Source: Metallyticus violacea
Taxonomy: Eukaryota; Arthropoda; Insecta; Mantodea; Metallyticidae
NCBI GenBank assembly: GCA_030762175.1
Contig: CM060841.1
Coordinates: forward strand, 15,413,501-15,477,500
Length of the DNA stretch: 64,000 bases
Reading direction: 5' to 3'
In this document: piece after piece, positions 46,434 to 58,210 of the stretch
Numbering within the stretch: position 1 is the first letter of the stretch
Layout: each line of letters starts with the position of its first letter
Translations under genes and position numbers: made by a program
The notes under the pieces: model-generated
Databases searched by the model: none
What the model was told of the DNA's origin: nothing
What the model saw: the letters and a program-made list of their open reading frames with translations, nothing else

Positions 46434-46840
46434 AAGAGTTAATATTTTAAGGTGTTAAATATTGGCATTAGCTTCCAGGTTTTACACCACATTTAGTTTG
46501 CTGGGAACTTGGCTGTCCAGCATGCTAAAATAACCTAACATTGTAAATTAATAATGCAATACATTTGTCTTAAAATGTTATTTACTTTACTTTTGGATTG
46601 ATAACCTGTACTCTGGTAAAGCTCCAATTTAAAATACTCGTGGTACAATTAACAGTACATGATTATAAATTGTACCACTTCGCATCATAGTTTTTTTTAA
46701 CTATAACAGTCTCCGTTTTCCCAATTGATACACAGATGCACACGTATTAAGTCCTGGTAACACTTCGTGGATTTCGTGGCAGTCTAGAAATTGTTCACAG
46801 TGGTAAAAATTATGACACCTTACCCTAAGTCCTACAGGAG
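46434..46840. other. Spacer, nothing recognised
   Basis: AT-rich. Confidence 0.4.
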
Positions 46841-46925
46841 GGACCTAAAGCAGTGGGTCCCGTGTCGTAGGCTTACAGCACGTTAAAAAACTTCATACCA
46901 GAAAAAAATAAAATGATCCCTTCAG
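46841..46925 (+). repeat. SINE family A, internal fragment
   Basis: CAGTGGGTCCCGTGTCGTAGGCTTACAGCACGTTAAAAAAC matches the mid-body of family A, with no head or tail. Degenerate. Confidence 0.65.
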
Positions 46926-48620
46926 TACAAATAATACATTAGCATCACACTAGAAGTCACTAAAAGCAACGAGTTGACTACCTGTTCTTCAGAAATCTTT
47001 AGGAGCTAAGTGTAACTTAATTCCAATGGTTTATATGGTCCGTCAGGGTCCGGAACAGGTCTTAGGTCTAGACCTTGTAAATGGATGATAGTGATTATTA
47101 TTAACATTTTTAATGAAAAATTTTATACATTTTTAATATTTACACTGTTCGGTTTACTATAGAGGAGGTTATTCGGAATTTTCGTTTTTACAAGTTTATT
47201 ATATGCTAAAGTGGAGTAATTTGTAAAAATGTAACTTTTGCAAAGCACTGTTCCAATACAAACTATTTTAAAATATATATTGTATAAAACTGTCTTTTAT
47301 TCATAGGTGCTTAATTGGCTTATTCGATTTCGTGGTGTAATTATACTAAAATAAAATTTATATCACAATAATTACACTGTGTTTACGAAACAGCTGTGAT
47401 AATATTCATTTAAAAAGTCATATCTCTGAAATTTATAAAATAATTAAGTGAAAAGTCTAGGATATACTTTTCAAATATAACTGACAGAAAACAAACCATT
47501 TCAGCTTTGTCAACAGATTCCGTATTTATATTTGGTAGAGAATTTTGAGTAATACGATAGCTGAGCTTGTAGATTTGTTGCAATCCTCCAATTATTTCTT
47601 TTATCTTTTAATTATCTGTTACTGTAAGATGCGACATTCTCTGTTTTCTGTTGACTTATTGAGACATCTTTGCCTCCAGTGACATCCCAGTTATTACTTG
47701 GCGTGTTTGTGTGGCTGAGTTTGAGCTAACTTAAATAGAATATCTGTTCTTTCCTCTGCTAGTTAGATTAAGAGGGCAGTTTTTGTTTGGTTTTGTTCTT
47801 TTTTTTTAATTCTTGGAATGCTTTATGGAATTAATTTTCCTTGTTTGCTGATAAGTGAGGGTATAAAACTGAGTCACAGAAAAAAGTTATTTTCATTATT
47901 TTGAAGAATGCGAATCTAAATATATGGGTGCGTAATAGAATACCTTTGTATAAGAAGAGTCTAACATAAGTTCTGCGTTTTTATTTTTGATTCTCTGTAC
48001 AGGCACTTTCTGTGATTCGTAAAACGTATGATTGGATTGAATGGATTGTTAAAGAGGGAAGGGAATATTTCGGTACTTGAACCTTGCTGAAGGACCCGAC
48101 ATTTGTGTCAACACCCGTAGTGGGGTCATCTCCAGAAAAAAGATGAGGTGAGAGAAATATCGGGCGACAAGGCACGAAAGTAAACAAGGTCCCCAATATT
48201 GTTGCCATATAGAACACCCCCAGTAAGTTCGAAGCCCCCTCAGGAGGACCACTTCTATACCAGACACAGGAGCAGAAACTTTTTCAGAGAGCAAGCCACC
48301 GTCACAACGCAGCAGCCCACCTCAAACTGCCACTTTCGATCCTGTAACAGAATCAGCGTAATAAAATAATATGAAACGTGAGAACAAAACATTCATGGAA
48401 ACGAAAGGTCCAACCCAGCATTCGACCAGGAAACTACGAAGAAACGTAATCAGGATGAGCCCTAAGGGTTTTCTTTTTTTAATCCAGGACCTTCCGGACG
48501 CGATATTATACCAATAGCGATATAGCTTTATTCAACATTCTTTATTCATTTTCAACATTGATTCTAAATTCAGTGTTGCGAAGCTTCAAGAGTTATTTCG
48601 CGAAAACTATAAATATGTAA
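46926..48620. other. Spacer with a GC-richer patch at 48.04-48.35 kb
   Basis: The patch has overlapping minus frames (47981-48217 and 48049-48294) and no domain. The remainder is AT-rich. Confidence 0.3.
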
Positions 48621-48679
48621 TATATTTTATGATATTCAGAACATACAACAATCTATTGAGTATATATCACAGAAGCATT

Positions 48680-49120
48680 CATATGTTAAGCAGACTGTAC
48701 GCATATCACTATAAAAACTGCAACAAGAATTACAATTATGCATGCAGCTTCAAACGCCATCAGCGAGATTACCATGGTGACAGTTCAGCTAGAAAGCCAA
48801 CAATGATGTGCAGCTTATGTAGCAATGAAGGTACAATGACATTACTTTTATTTGAGCATTTAGAACCAGTACATGAAATAAAGGTAAAATTCGTGGAACT
48901 ATATTTCTCATCCTTTGATTATTTCTGGAAGCACGAAATTGAGGAGACAACCGGGTCGATGTTTGTAAAACATTGTGATTCTGACAATACTGTAAGGCAT
49001 ATTTAGTCTGTCATCGCTCAGACAATTTTGTTTCTAAAAGTATAAGATGTCAAATACTTCGCTTTCTTTGCTGCAAGATGGGAAAGAAGTCATTAGCGCC
49101 GCCTTAAATTAAGAAATATC
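48680..49120 (+). pseudogene. C2H2 zinc-finger fragment, possibly the N-terminus of a MULE-type transposase
   Basis: Frame 48629-49006 includes NCNKNYNYACSFKRHQRDYH, a C2H2-like finger whose first Cys appears replaced by Tyr, then MCSLCSNEGTMTLLLFEHLE, a second C-x2-C...H finger, and then FSSFDYFWKHEIEETTGSMF with an FVKH end. After a frame change, YLVCHRSDNFVSKS follows. Zinc finger, FxSxxxFxxWK block and YxxCHRSG block in this order recall proteins associated with Mutator-like/Phantom transposases in animals. I cannot confirm the family; a host zinc-finger pseudogene is the alternative. No catalytic domain seen. Confidence 0.4.
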
Positions 49121-49690
49121 GCCCTTATACTGTTCGCAATACATGCAAAACTTACACTGTTAAAAGCGTATGCCTTTTCCTTTATAATTATCATTTCCTT
49201 TACCTGTCATGTTGCTACAATGCCGTTTTCAACTTTATTTCTCTGTATACTGAATGTGATTAACTATTTATATGTTTCTTAGAAAGTTAATTTTTGGCGT
49301 ATAATTGCTTGTTTCTGTGCGTTACGACTTTTATATCCACCTGTATTTGTTGAAATCGCACTACAACTTCGCATGGCATTGGCCTTGGTTTTCTCCTCTG
49401 CCCTCAGCTGTCGTGTGTGAAAGGAGGCCTAACTGGTACACCAGGCACGCACTCTCTCTTTGGTTAAGTGTTACTATTTGTTCACATTAATTTTCACAAG
49501 AGTATGCACATATACAGATACTTACTTAATTAACAGTATTTTTAAAATGAAATTTTATGCTAATATATCGATAGAAATTTATAACAAAATTTTAAAAAAT
49601 AATCGGGCTTATAGACGTGTACGTACAATTTCATATGTTTTAATAACATATTTCTGGGAATTAATCAAATTATAATTCTAAATATTATTT
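49121..49690. other. AT-rich spacer, nothing recognised
   Basis: Short frames only. Confidence 0.4.
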
Positions 49691-49693
49691 TGG

Positions 49694-49862
49694 TGCCCTG
49701 GAGTCGTTCCAGGCCTAAGTTTAGCGTACCTCCCCGTATTTGCCATTTATGAGGACTGAGGAAAACCTGGAAAAACCCAAGTCAGGGAGGACGGACTTGG
49801 CGGAGTTCGAACCCCAGACCTCCCGCTCATGAATCCGCGCCTTAATAACCCCGTGGCGGTTA
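49694..49862 (-). repeat. tRNA-derived SINE, family B
   Basis: Minus-strand copy; the head is at the right (CGCCACGGGG then GGGAGGTCTGGGGTTCGAAC on the minus strand), and the body ends near GGCCTGGAACGACTCC. The 3' distal part is missing. Confidence 0.85.
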
Positions 49863-51240
49863 AATTGTATCTAAAATGGAGTATTTCCATTACATGACAT
49901 TTTAAGTGATCAAGCTCAAATCAATATTAACAATGTAGGTACTGTTAATCTACTAAGTATAGGTTTTCGACAAGTACAGGAATTTTAAATAAATATATTG
50001 TGCTCGTATGTTCGATTTATAGCTTCGTATCGGATTGAAATTTTCTTTGTACCTATAATACAAAACAACTTTAATTAGAGTGTAAAATTCACTGGTACCC
50101 ATATAAATGTGCTCAAAGGAAACGAGGCGATGGAATTTTTGAAGCGAAAAATGTTCATTCCAAAGCGTGTCTTTATGCAATAACCGCTTTGGGACTATGA
50201 TCGTTGAGCACAGCGATATAGAGCTGTTAGAGCGGAAAAAACGCTATTGTGCACACCTAGCTTCATACTACCTCGCTGAAAATGTGCTCTTCAGTACTGG
50301 TAAAAAAAGTAAAGTCCACTTAGCTCCTATTTAGAATAAGTGTAGCTGCAAAAGCATTAACTTTTTGGTCAATCTTATTCTCCACGTCTCAAATATGGAC
50401 AGTTGGAAAGTTTGCAGTCACATTCTTTGCAGTCAATCAGCATCATAGCTCAAAGCGGATATCGAATAAAGATAGACTTTCGAAGACATATTTACCGCTT
50501 CATATCTTTGTCTCTTCAACACATTTTTTATACGTACCAGTCATAATAAATTGCATTCCATTATACGATGTTAAGCATATAATCATAGATACAAACACAA
50601 GCATACAGTTAAAAGTACCATAAAAAGGAACACGATAAGAAAAAATGCGCTCATAGCATGGACTTAGTGCTTAATCTGTGTGTGTTTGGTTTAATTCTAC
50701 ATTTTATCAATCTTTTTATCCGTTGTCTCTTTAAATGAATAATCGCAGATGCTCAGTAAAATTAAATCTCCTTTGCCGGTTGTATGTACTTTTTGTTTTC
50801 AACTAACTCTCAGCGATGCGTTGCCTCTGAGCTTCTGAAATACCTTAAAAGAGAAAGGGAGATGGCAGCTATAATTTTCTATACAGCAAGCTCTATAGAT
50901 CTTTTTTTTTTCGGTTTAGGATGCTTCCTTTATTCTTAGTAATTTTTTGTTTGTTTGTTCCTTCGATATGCATCTTATTTCAAATGTTTTTATTTTCTAC
51001 AATTTATTGCTCTGCCTGTAACACTATTACATTCTAGTAGGATTGGCACTAATACCGCCTTAGTCGGCAAGCTATCAATTCCTTTGTTACTTCCTTCCTT
51101 ACATTGAGAAAGAGTCTAACATGTACGATTTTTTATCCCCCTTCGTTGTGCCTTCTTGCATGTGTTACTTGCCTAGTTCACAATTTCCATACTCGAAAGA
51201 GATGGGTTTTTTTTAAATGTTACTTTCATTGAGTTGTTGA
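49863..51240. other. AT-rich DNA, nothing recognised
   Basis: Short frame 49953-50180 (minus) and a few homopolymers only. Confidence 0.4.
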
Positions 51241-51530
51241 TTTAAATTATAAACGGACGCTCTTTAACATCTCAGGTCATCAGCGTCCCATTCCATTCAG
51301 GGCGTGAAACGGCCGATAAATTTTGCTCAGAGGCCTCTTCTTTCAGGCTTGAGGTTCTTTAACGTGCCGTAAATGTACGACACGGTACTCACGGCTTTAC
51401 TTCCCTTCCGAAGGAAGCCATACTTAGAATTTTTACGCCCGAAAAAATCCATAGATCCTGGCCGGATTTGAACCCACGATCTTGGGTTTAGAAGGTAAGT
51501 ATGGTTACCACTACACCACCAGAACCGACT
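51241..51530 (-). repeat. tRNA-derived SINE, family A
   Basis: Minus-strand copy with a well-preserved body and an intact B-box reading (GGTTCAAATCCGGCC). The A box reads TGGTGTAGTGGTAACC on the minus strand. Confidence 0.9.
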
Positions 51531-52900
51531 CTTTTATTGAGGAACTTATATATAATTTATGTTTTAATTGAAGAATATATAACAATGGTACAAGTCAAAA
51601 GGAAGTGCTCTTTAAACTTAAGTGCATAAATCAGGACATAATATCTAAATACCGTATATTAGCGGCTCTTTACCTCTAAGCTGCGATAGTAAATTCCATT
51701 ACACTAAAAATATGGAACAGAAGCTATTTTTCACGTCGACTTTCCACTTAGCCCAGCCAGGCAAGGGGCGGATACTCAACAGGTGGAAGAATTTCCTGCC
51801 CAGTCGTGCGTGGAACGTGTCACTCAGTGCGTGACTAGCTCACAGTCACAAACTTTATATATATTTACCAGAGCAACTCGCTCTAAAAATAACTAACTTA
51901 GCCTAAACTAGATTAAGCTGTTGACAAACATAGGTACCTACTAGAGAGTAAAAAAAAAAACTTATCGACAGTGACAATATTTAATTTTGAAACATTAAGA
52001 TTTTAAACGAGAATGCTGGTGAGAGAAATAAATTGCATTTCTATAATTTCGATAATTGCTGTTCCAAACTTGTTACATTTCTTATTCCTGATTCTAATGC
52101 ATGTTCCATGCAATTCCTTGTTTCCGCTAGGCGAGCGATGTCTATCAAAGTTGCATAAACTGCGCTTGCCATTTACTGTGGCAAAATGGAGTGGTGCAAG
52201 GCATTAACACGGAAATGTGAAACTAGAACGTAAAAGATCTTTATGGTATGACACTAATCCTGACTATTTCACAACGAATGCAAGGAATGCATTTGAGAAA
52301 TGAATGCATTTGTGAACAGAATAAGAGAACGCTGAAGCAGTAGAAATTAAGTTTGTCTGAATGGTTAAAACCTTTTGTTAGGTTAGTGCGAACTGTAAAT
52401 AATGTTTGAAGGAAAAGGGTGTAGTGTTTATTGTCATTTAGGTCAAGGTTACCATAGAGAAATTACACAAGAAGCAGAATTCGTTTTACGTGTGTTTAAC
52501 CCAAACTTAATCAATGCCACTCAGCTTTCCTGATGGTACACAAAATATACTGGGCTTTCATTTCAAATGTTGATAGATTTTATAGTTAGTTTACCTTTTT
52601 AACATAAATTTAATATAAAAAAACACACCAATTAACGAGGTGTGGTTAAACAAAGCACGCCTGGGGAAAGGAGCAACTGTGCAGATCAGCTCAGTAGCAG
52701 GTGCAGTTAGCTTCTATCATTGAGCAAATATGGAGGCGATTCCGCACCCGTCAAAAGTGAATCAATGTCTTGTGATTCCATTCTTGCTGCCAGCCGAGTG
52801 AAACGAATGGTGAGAAATCACATTGGAGCTTTCATTTTCTCGGACCACTCAAAAAGTGTCTGAAGAGAGCAGCTTGTTTTCAGATTGTAGTTTTTTTAAA
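51531..52900. other. Spacer, nothing recognised
   Basis: Two slightly GC-richer patches (51735-51850 and 52650-52870) were not identified. No coding signal beyond a short frame at 52013-52207. Confidence 0.35.
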
Positions 52901-52901
52901 T

Positions 52902-52998
52902 AGTGATTAACGCCTGTTTTTATTGCTGGAGTACCACAGGCGATGGACACTGGTGGTATAATAAATTGGGAAATTACATTTTTTAAGGAAGGAATTTT
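52902..52998 (-). repeat. SINE family B, 3' part, fused to a mariner end
   Basis: GATTAACGCCTGTTTTTATTGCTGG and GGCGATGGACACTGGTGG match the 3' part of the 22.2-kb copy. The body is cut off at AAGGAAGGAATTTTTC and mariner sequence starts within a few bases. Confidence 0.7.
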
Positions 52999-52999
52999 T

Positions 53000-53155
53000 C
53001 TATTCTGACTATTTTGGAGGGGGGTTAAATGTTAATTCAAAGATGCGAGAGGTGTATTGCAATAAAGGGTAAGTATATTGAAAAGTGAAATATAGTTTTT
53101 GTCTTTATCATACCTATAAAATGGTTAGGCGGGAAACTTATAATGTACCCTCGTA
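53000..53155 (+). mobile_element. Mariner 3' end fragment, copy 3
   Basis: From about 53000 the sequence reads the Gly-rich codon region, AATGTTAATTCAAAGATGCG, TTGCAATAAAG and the terminal repeat GGTTAGGCGGGAAACTTATA then ...CCCTCGTA. It shares the ATACCTATAAAATGG linker with the 8.6-kb copy and not with 58.2 kb, so these two are closer. 5' truncated. Confidence 0.8.
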
Positions 53156-53215
53156 TATGCGGATTTAAATGACAGATCAAAGCAATGAAAGAAGGATACG
53201 TTTGACAAAGAGCTG

Positions 53216-53485
53216 ATGGCAAGTTCTACTGTTCTTTTTTTAATAAAAAAAATTGTGCCACTTTTTATTTCAGTTCCAGTGGCGTCTTTTGGTCTTATTT
53301 CTTTAATAATGACTCTCTCTGCATTTGTACATTTTCATATAATTTCAATAGCTTTTATAACTTCTTTATCTTTAGCATTACTATGGACTCTTCAGTTTTT
53401 CGCTGTGAATTTGCTTTTGCATGATATCTACTGGCCAAATGTGACAGTCTGTCTTTGGACACCCCTGCTTACGGACGCTCTATAA
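53216..53485 (+). CDS. Hydrophobic open frame, probably chance
   Basis: The 89-codon frame is rich in Leu, Ile, Phe and Ser, giving membrane-segment-like runs, as expected from any open frame in T-rich DNA. It runs into the neighbouring SINE. No family recognised and no conserved motif. Confidence 0.08.
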   Translation: MASSTVLFLIKKIVPLFISVPVASFGLISLIMTLSAFVHFHIISIAFITSLSLALLWTLQFFAVNLLLHDIYWPNVTVCLWTPLLTDAL

Positions 53486-53741
53486 CACCCCAAGTCATCA
53501 GCGTCCCATTCAGGGCGTGGAACGGCCGACAATTTTTACTCAGAGGTCTTTTTTTCAGGCTTGAGGTTCTTTATCGTGCCGTAAATGTACGACACGGGAC
53601 CCACGGCTTTACTTCCCTTCCGAAGAAAGCCATACTTAGCATTTTTACGCCCGGAAAAATTCATCGGTCCAGGCCGGGCATGAACCTGCGATCTTGGGGT
53701 TTAGAAGGCGAATATGGTTACTACTACACCACCAGGCCCGA
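53467..53741 (-). repeat. tRNA-derived SINE, family A
   Basis: Minus-strand copy with a B-box side (GGTTCATGCCCGGCC) altered by a few changes and the family body intact. The A box reads TGGTGTAGTAGTAACC. Confidence 0.88.
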
Positions 53742-54236
53742 CATTATTTATGAAGGTGAATTACTAATTTCCACGGGGCAAAATTAGTTAGCTAGAGCCG
53801 AATTAAGTGTAATTAGCAACGGTCAAATTAGTAAACTCCGGAAGGAACAGTCTCAAGTCGCAATGCAATCGAGAAGTTAACAACATCAGAAAACAGGGTG
53901 TTGGGAATTGTTGATAATGAAATTGATATGCTTACCATTTCAGCTAAAAAATTGTATTGCAGATGTACATAAAATCTCATGAGCATTTTATTCATAAAAT
54001 ATATGTGCAAAACTAAATTCAAGTACATGATTCCTTTTCTCCTCAGTGGCAAGAAGTGTGATTGCCATGTTAATTAGATTACATTGTTATCAGTTTTCTG
54101 AAATCCGAACATTTATTTAATGAACAACCTTAACCACTTTTCCGTACAAAAATTCAAGATTTTCATTATTATTAAATTAAATCACTAGCACTGTTTTTGC
54201 ACAATAATCCATACTTATTCCGGCATATCTTGTTCG
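53742..54236. other. Spacer, nothing recognised
   Basis: AT-rich. Confidence 0.4.
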
Positions 54237-55136
54237 TATGAGGGTCATACTTAAAGTCATGAGCAACCCATTGTTAAAATTCAGATTTCAACAATGTAAC
54301 AAAAAGGACTGCAGGATCGTAATCTACAGACTTTACACCACATGTTACCATATTGTGACGTCATTAGCTTCTATCACGTAAGCACAGGCGTATTTCCGTA
54401 ATGGCGGAAATCAATGTTTCGTTTCGACAGCGTAGTGTCATGTTCTTGTTAAAGAGGGAAAATCTGCCGCTGAAATTTACCTCATACTTACTGAGAGGTC
54501 TGCATGGGTGCTAGCAGTGTTAGGAAATGGGCGAAACATTTCAAAGGTGGGAAAACGAGTATCCAAGATGAGCCTCTTAGCGGTCGCCCGCGAACTGCAA
54601 CAAGGAAACAGCTGATGAGCTCATTAGAGAAGATAGGCGTATCACTGTGGATGAGATCGCTGCAAGACTTGCAGTAGGGCATACTGCAATGCAAGAAATG
54701 ATAAAAAGCTTAGGTTAACGAAAATTTTGTGCCCGTTGGGTCCCAGTTTATTGACCAAAGATCATAAACTTCAGCCAAAACCATCTTCAAAGAATACAAA
54801 ACGAAGGTGATGATTTTTTGATGAGCATTGTGACAGGTGATGAAAACTGGTTCCATCATTAGGAGCCTGAAACAAAACGCTAGAGTATGGAATGGCACCA
54901 TTTGGATTCGCCATCGAAGAAGAAAGCGAAGACAGTGCGATTTGCTGGGAAGGTTATGGGTAGCGTCTTCTGGGATACACTGGGTTGCATTCTGGTTGAT
55001 TTTCTTGAACCTGGACAAACCATAAATGCTGCTCGCTATATCCAAACACTTTGGAAGCTCCGTCGTGTATTGCACAATAAGCGCCCTGGAAAGAAGATAA
55101 TCCTGCAATAGGATAATGACCCTGTTGGAGGATGAT
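54237..55136 (+). mobile_element. Mariner element, 3' truncated
   Basis: The 5' end TATGAGGGTCATACTTAAAG resembles mariner terminal repeats (TA then GAGGG...CA). An ATG in ATGGCGGAAATC (54402) is followed by a decayed helix-turn-helix region with ADELIREDRRITVDEIAARL and FCARWVPSLLTKDH, then the first catalytic motif IVTGDENWFHH (intact), EPETK, KVMGSVFWDTLGCILVDFL, and DNDP of the second motif. The frame breaks several times. The third motif is missing because the element stops at about 55136, where the SINE family B copy begins. Confidence 0.8.
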
Positions 55137-55147
55137 CGGACACCCGT

Positions 55148-55382
55148 TGCGGTACATCTAGGCGGTGGACTCGGATGATACATGAGATGAAATGATATAT
55201 TGGGAAAGGATTGTTTTTTAAGGAAGGAAACGTTCCAGACCTAAGTTTAGAGTACCTCCCCGCATTTGCCATTTATGAGGACTGAGGAAAACCTGGAAAA
55301 AACTTCAGTCGAGGAGGGATTCGAACCCCACACCTACCGCTCATGAGTCATCACCTTAACGATCAAGGCCACCCGTGGCGAT
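55148..55382 (-). repeat. tRNA-derived SINE, family B
   Basis: Minus-strand copy nearly at full length, with head CGCCACGGGTGGCC and GGTTCGAATCCC on the minus strand and tail TATATCATTTCATCTC. It sits directly at the truncated end of the mariner element. Confidence 0.88.
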
Positions 55383-55920
55383 GAATTTGAGATTGTAAAG
55401 CAAAAACTGAGCCCTGCGCTCACCCGCGACCAACCGCATAACGGAATGGACGGCGACTGAGAAAGGGCTAAATGAATTTCCTGTATGACTCCTGTGGGAA
55501 AAGTCTTGATCTATCAGCTTCAAGTTCGTCCTTCTTTGAGCCGTTATTTCCGTCCTTGACATGAAAGGGAAAAGAAATCGTGTACAGTGGGATGTGGGCC
55601 AGTAAGGTCGGGAGGTGATGGGGGTAGGATTTTTCAAGACGTTGCAAATGGCGATGAATAAAAGATGGCTGGAGAATGAGAAGTTTCGCATTCAAGACGG
55701 TTTGCTAGCACCGATCCTCTGACCGCAGAAACAAGTAGTTACAAAAGTAAGGTACACCTCTCTAGGGCTCTTGACTTTATTGGTTACTCATGAAAGTAGA
55801 ACTAATAGGACATAGATAATAACTATTGGTGAGTTAATGCACATGTAGAACAAAATATTAACTTGTAAAGTTAGGAGATTACAAGTAATCTACTTTATCA
55901 ATCAATATTGGCGTAAATTT
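55383..55920. other. Spacer, nothing recognised
   Basis: Overlapping minus frames (55356-55691 and 55468-55695) carry no domain. Confidence 0.3.
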
Positions 55921-55921
55921 T

Positions 55922-56972
55922 TATGAGGGGCTTTCTAAAAATGATCGGCTGATCAAGAAAACATAAGATTTAAGAGAAATATAATTTTTATTTTCCACCA
56001 TAGTCATCTTGTGAATTAATACTTTAGTCCAACGACTTTCCAAATTTTTAATATGCTCAGTAAAATAAGATTTGTCTAACTGTGAAAAATAAGCGTCTAT
56101 CCCAGCTTCAAGGTACTCATTAATTGATGTAGTACTTCGTTCACCCAGTAATTTCTTCAGGTTTGCAACAAAAAATAATCGCTGGGAATCAAATCCGGGG
56201 AATATGGCGGTTGTGGAAGCACTAGGAAGCAAAGGTGTGAAGGCGCATTATCGTGACAAAAAGGAACTTTCTCTTTCGCAAGGTGTGCACGTTTCTGAAT
56301 ATCATTCTTCAGTTGGTTCAGCAGTGAAGCGTAATAATGCCCAGTGATGGATCTGCCCTTCTGGATGTAGTCTACGAGCACCACACCATGAGAGTCACAG
56401 AAAACCGTTGCCATGACTTTCCCTGTAGATGGAACAGTTTTTGCTTTCTTTGGCACACTTTCACCTGTTGACACGCACTGTTTGAACTCCTTCGTCTCTG
56501 GCGTGTAATTATGAATCCTTCCCATATCCAAAGAAGATTTCTCATATCCAAAATTTCGTGTAAAATGTAGTGGACACGGTTTATCGAGGACTTTGCAATA
56601 TCAGCCAACACGCGTACCTTCAATTGGCGATCACTCAGTACGGCATTGTGAATTTTTGTCACACTCTTGCCGGCCGTAACAGTTTTGAGACAGTCTGAGT
56701 GTGTACGATCAAGCCTTAAATTCAGCAGACTACTTTTTAACCATCAAAAACGAAGGAGAAGAATCCTTTAATGGAGAATCTAGCTGTTTAAGTATTTCTG
56801 TTGGGTTTAACCCCTCAAATCGAAATGCGTTATCACAGCTCGTATTTCATTTTTATGCATATTATAAGAAATGTTTAACACTAGTTTGTTTACACGATCA
56901 TCCCTTATGCGTCTGAAAAGTTATAGCATATCATCTAAAACAGTCAGGCTGAGAACTTTTTGAACACCCCTA
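55922..56972 (-). mobile_element. Mariner element with both ends
   Basis: Left end TATGAGGGGCTTTCTAAAAA (from 55922) and right end, read inverted from 56972, TAATAGGGGTGTTCAAAAAG are both mariner-like and similar to each other (AGGGG(C/T)(T/G)TTC(T/A)AAAA). The minus strand carries a decayed transposase. About 1.05 kb. Confidence 0.75.
55925..56850 (-). pseudogene. Mariner transposase pseudogene
   Basis: On the minus strand: RAVITHFDLRG (amino-terminal helix-turn-helix start, with a stop immediately after), TKIHNAVLSDRQLKVRVLAD, then IHNYTPETKEFKQ, then KVMATVFCDSHGVVLVDYIQ, FCHDNAPSH (second catalytic Asp intact), and PYSPDLIPSDYFLL (third catalytic region intact). The first catalytic motif (normally GDESW/GDETW before YTPETK) is absent, apparently deleted by the join between DMRNLLWIWEG and IHNYTPE. 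Frameshifts separate the blocks. Inactive. Confidence 0.8.
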
Positions 56973-57313
56973 TTACCTCAACAGCATATATTACAATGCA
57001 TTTATTACCATGGTAGGACAAAATTTTGTCAAATAAATGCTTAAAACTGAAATGAGCAGTGTGAAGTCATTATTAGAGCTAACATTTTTATTCCATAAGA
57101 ATGGCATAAATATTTACAAATACTGTGAAATCTGTCTTATCGAAAACTTTTGGTTCATTGAAAGTGTCCAATCTAACGAGGCGTTCAAGATGCAGGGAAA
57201 CGATCGCTTTCGGAAGTGCTCAAATCGACCATTGTTTGATAGACTGTAAATAATTTATTTCTTTTTTCAATGGTTAATTCCACTTTTGCACTTCACTCTT
57301 CAACAGCAATTGT
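56973..57313. other. AT-rich spacer
   Basis: Short frame 57037-57249 with no domain. Confidence 0.35.
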
Positions 57314-57604
57314 CGGTTCTGGTGGCGTAGTGGTAAATATTTGCCTTCTAAACCCAAGAGTTCAAACCTGTCCAGGATCGATGGATTTTTTCGGGCGTAA
57401 AAATCCTAAGTATGGCTTCCTCCGGAAGAGAAGTAAAGCCATGGGTCCCGTGTCGTACATTTACGGCATGTAAAAGAACCTTAAGTCTGAAAGAAGAGGC
57501 TTCTGAGCAAAATTTGTCAGCCGTTTTACGCCCTGAACTGAATGGGAGGCTAATGACCTGAGATGTTAAAGAGTGTCCATAAATAAATGAAATCAAACAA
57601 ACAA
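57314..57604 (+). repeat. tRNA-derived SINE, family A
   Basis: The head has GGTGGCGTAGTGGTAAAT (A box) but a decayed B box (GAGTTCAAACCTGTCC). Tail AAATAAATGAAATCAAACAAACAAG. Confidence 0.88.
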
Positions 57605-58208
57605 GTCATTGATGACCATTATTCCTCTCAGAAACAAAATGTAGGCAAAGAGTGACTCTCACTCCCGTCTTGGAAGTACTAACTACCGACTCTGTTAATG
57701 ATACATTTATAAAATACCAACTTCATTAATATTCAGCACTTAATAGGGTTTTGCAACATACAAAGTAATTTGGGCATGTCGAAATATAAACATTTGGTCG
57801 ATTCCTTCATTAGTGTCCAGCATATAGGAGAGTCCAACTAGAAAAGTTTATCAGTACTTTCAAAATACATACACAAGAATATAATAAAGCAAAATTTCAA
57901 AATAAAAAATAACAACAAAAGCTCACTATTACTGTAGTAAAATTATACAAAGCTTTAAAAATAAACTGTAACTTTAGGATGTGACGCTCAATTAATACGA
58001 TCTCATATATCTCGTATATGAGATAAATCAATGTAAAATCCTTGTAGGTCGACTTTGTCACTTTGACCGTACTTCATTCCTATAGCTACGGATGATAACG
58101 TTGTCCAGTTGTCAGCGTCTGTTAGGTGATAGTGGTAACAGTACAAGGGAAACTAAGTGCTGAATAGACTTTCTATAGCATTCTGTTTCTGTTTGTTGTA
58201 GTATTATA
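57605..58208. other. AT-rich spacer, nothing recognised
   Basis: No coding or repeat signal. Confidence 0.4.
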
Positions 58209-58210
58209 TA

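Noticed and set aside
53216..53485. Small membrane protein
   Set aside because: Hydrophobicity follows from T-rich DNA, and the frame runs into a SINE.
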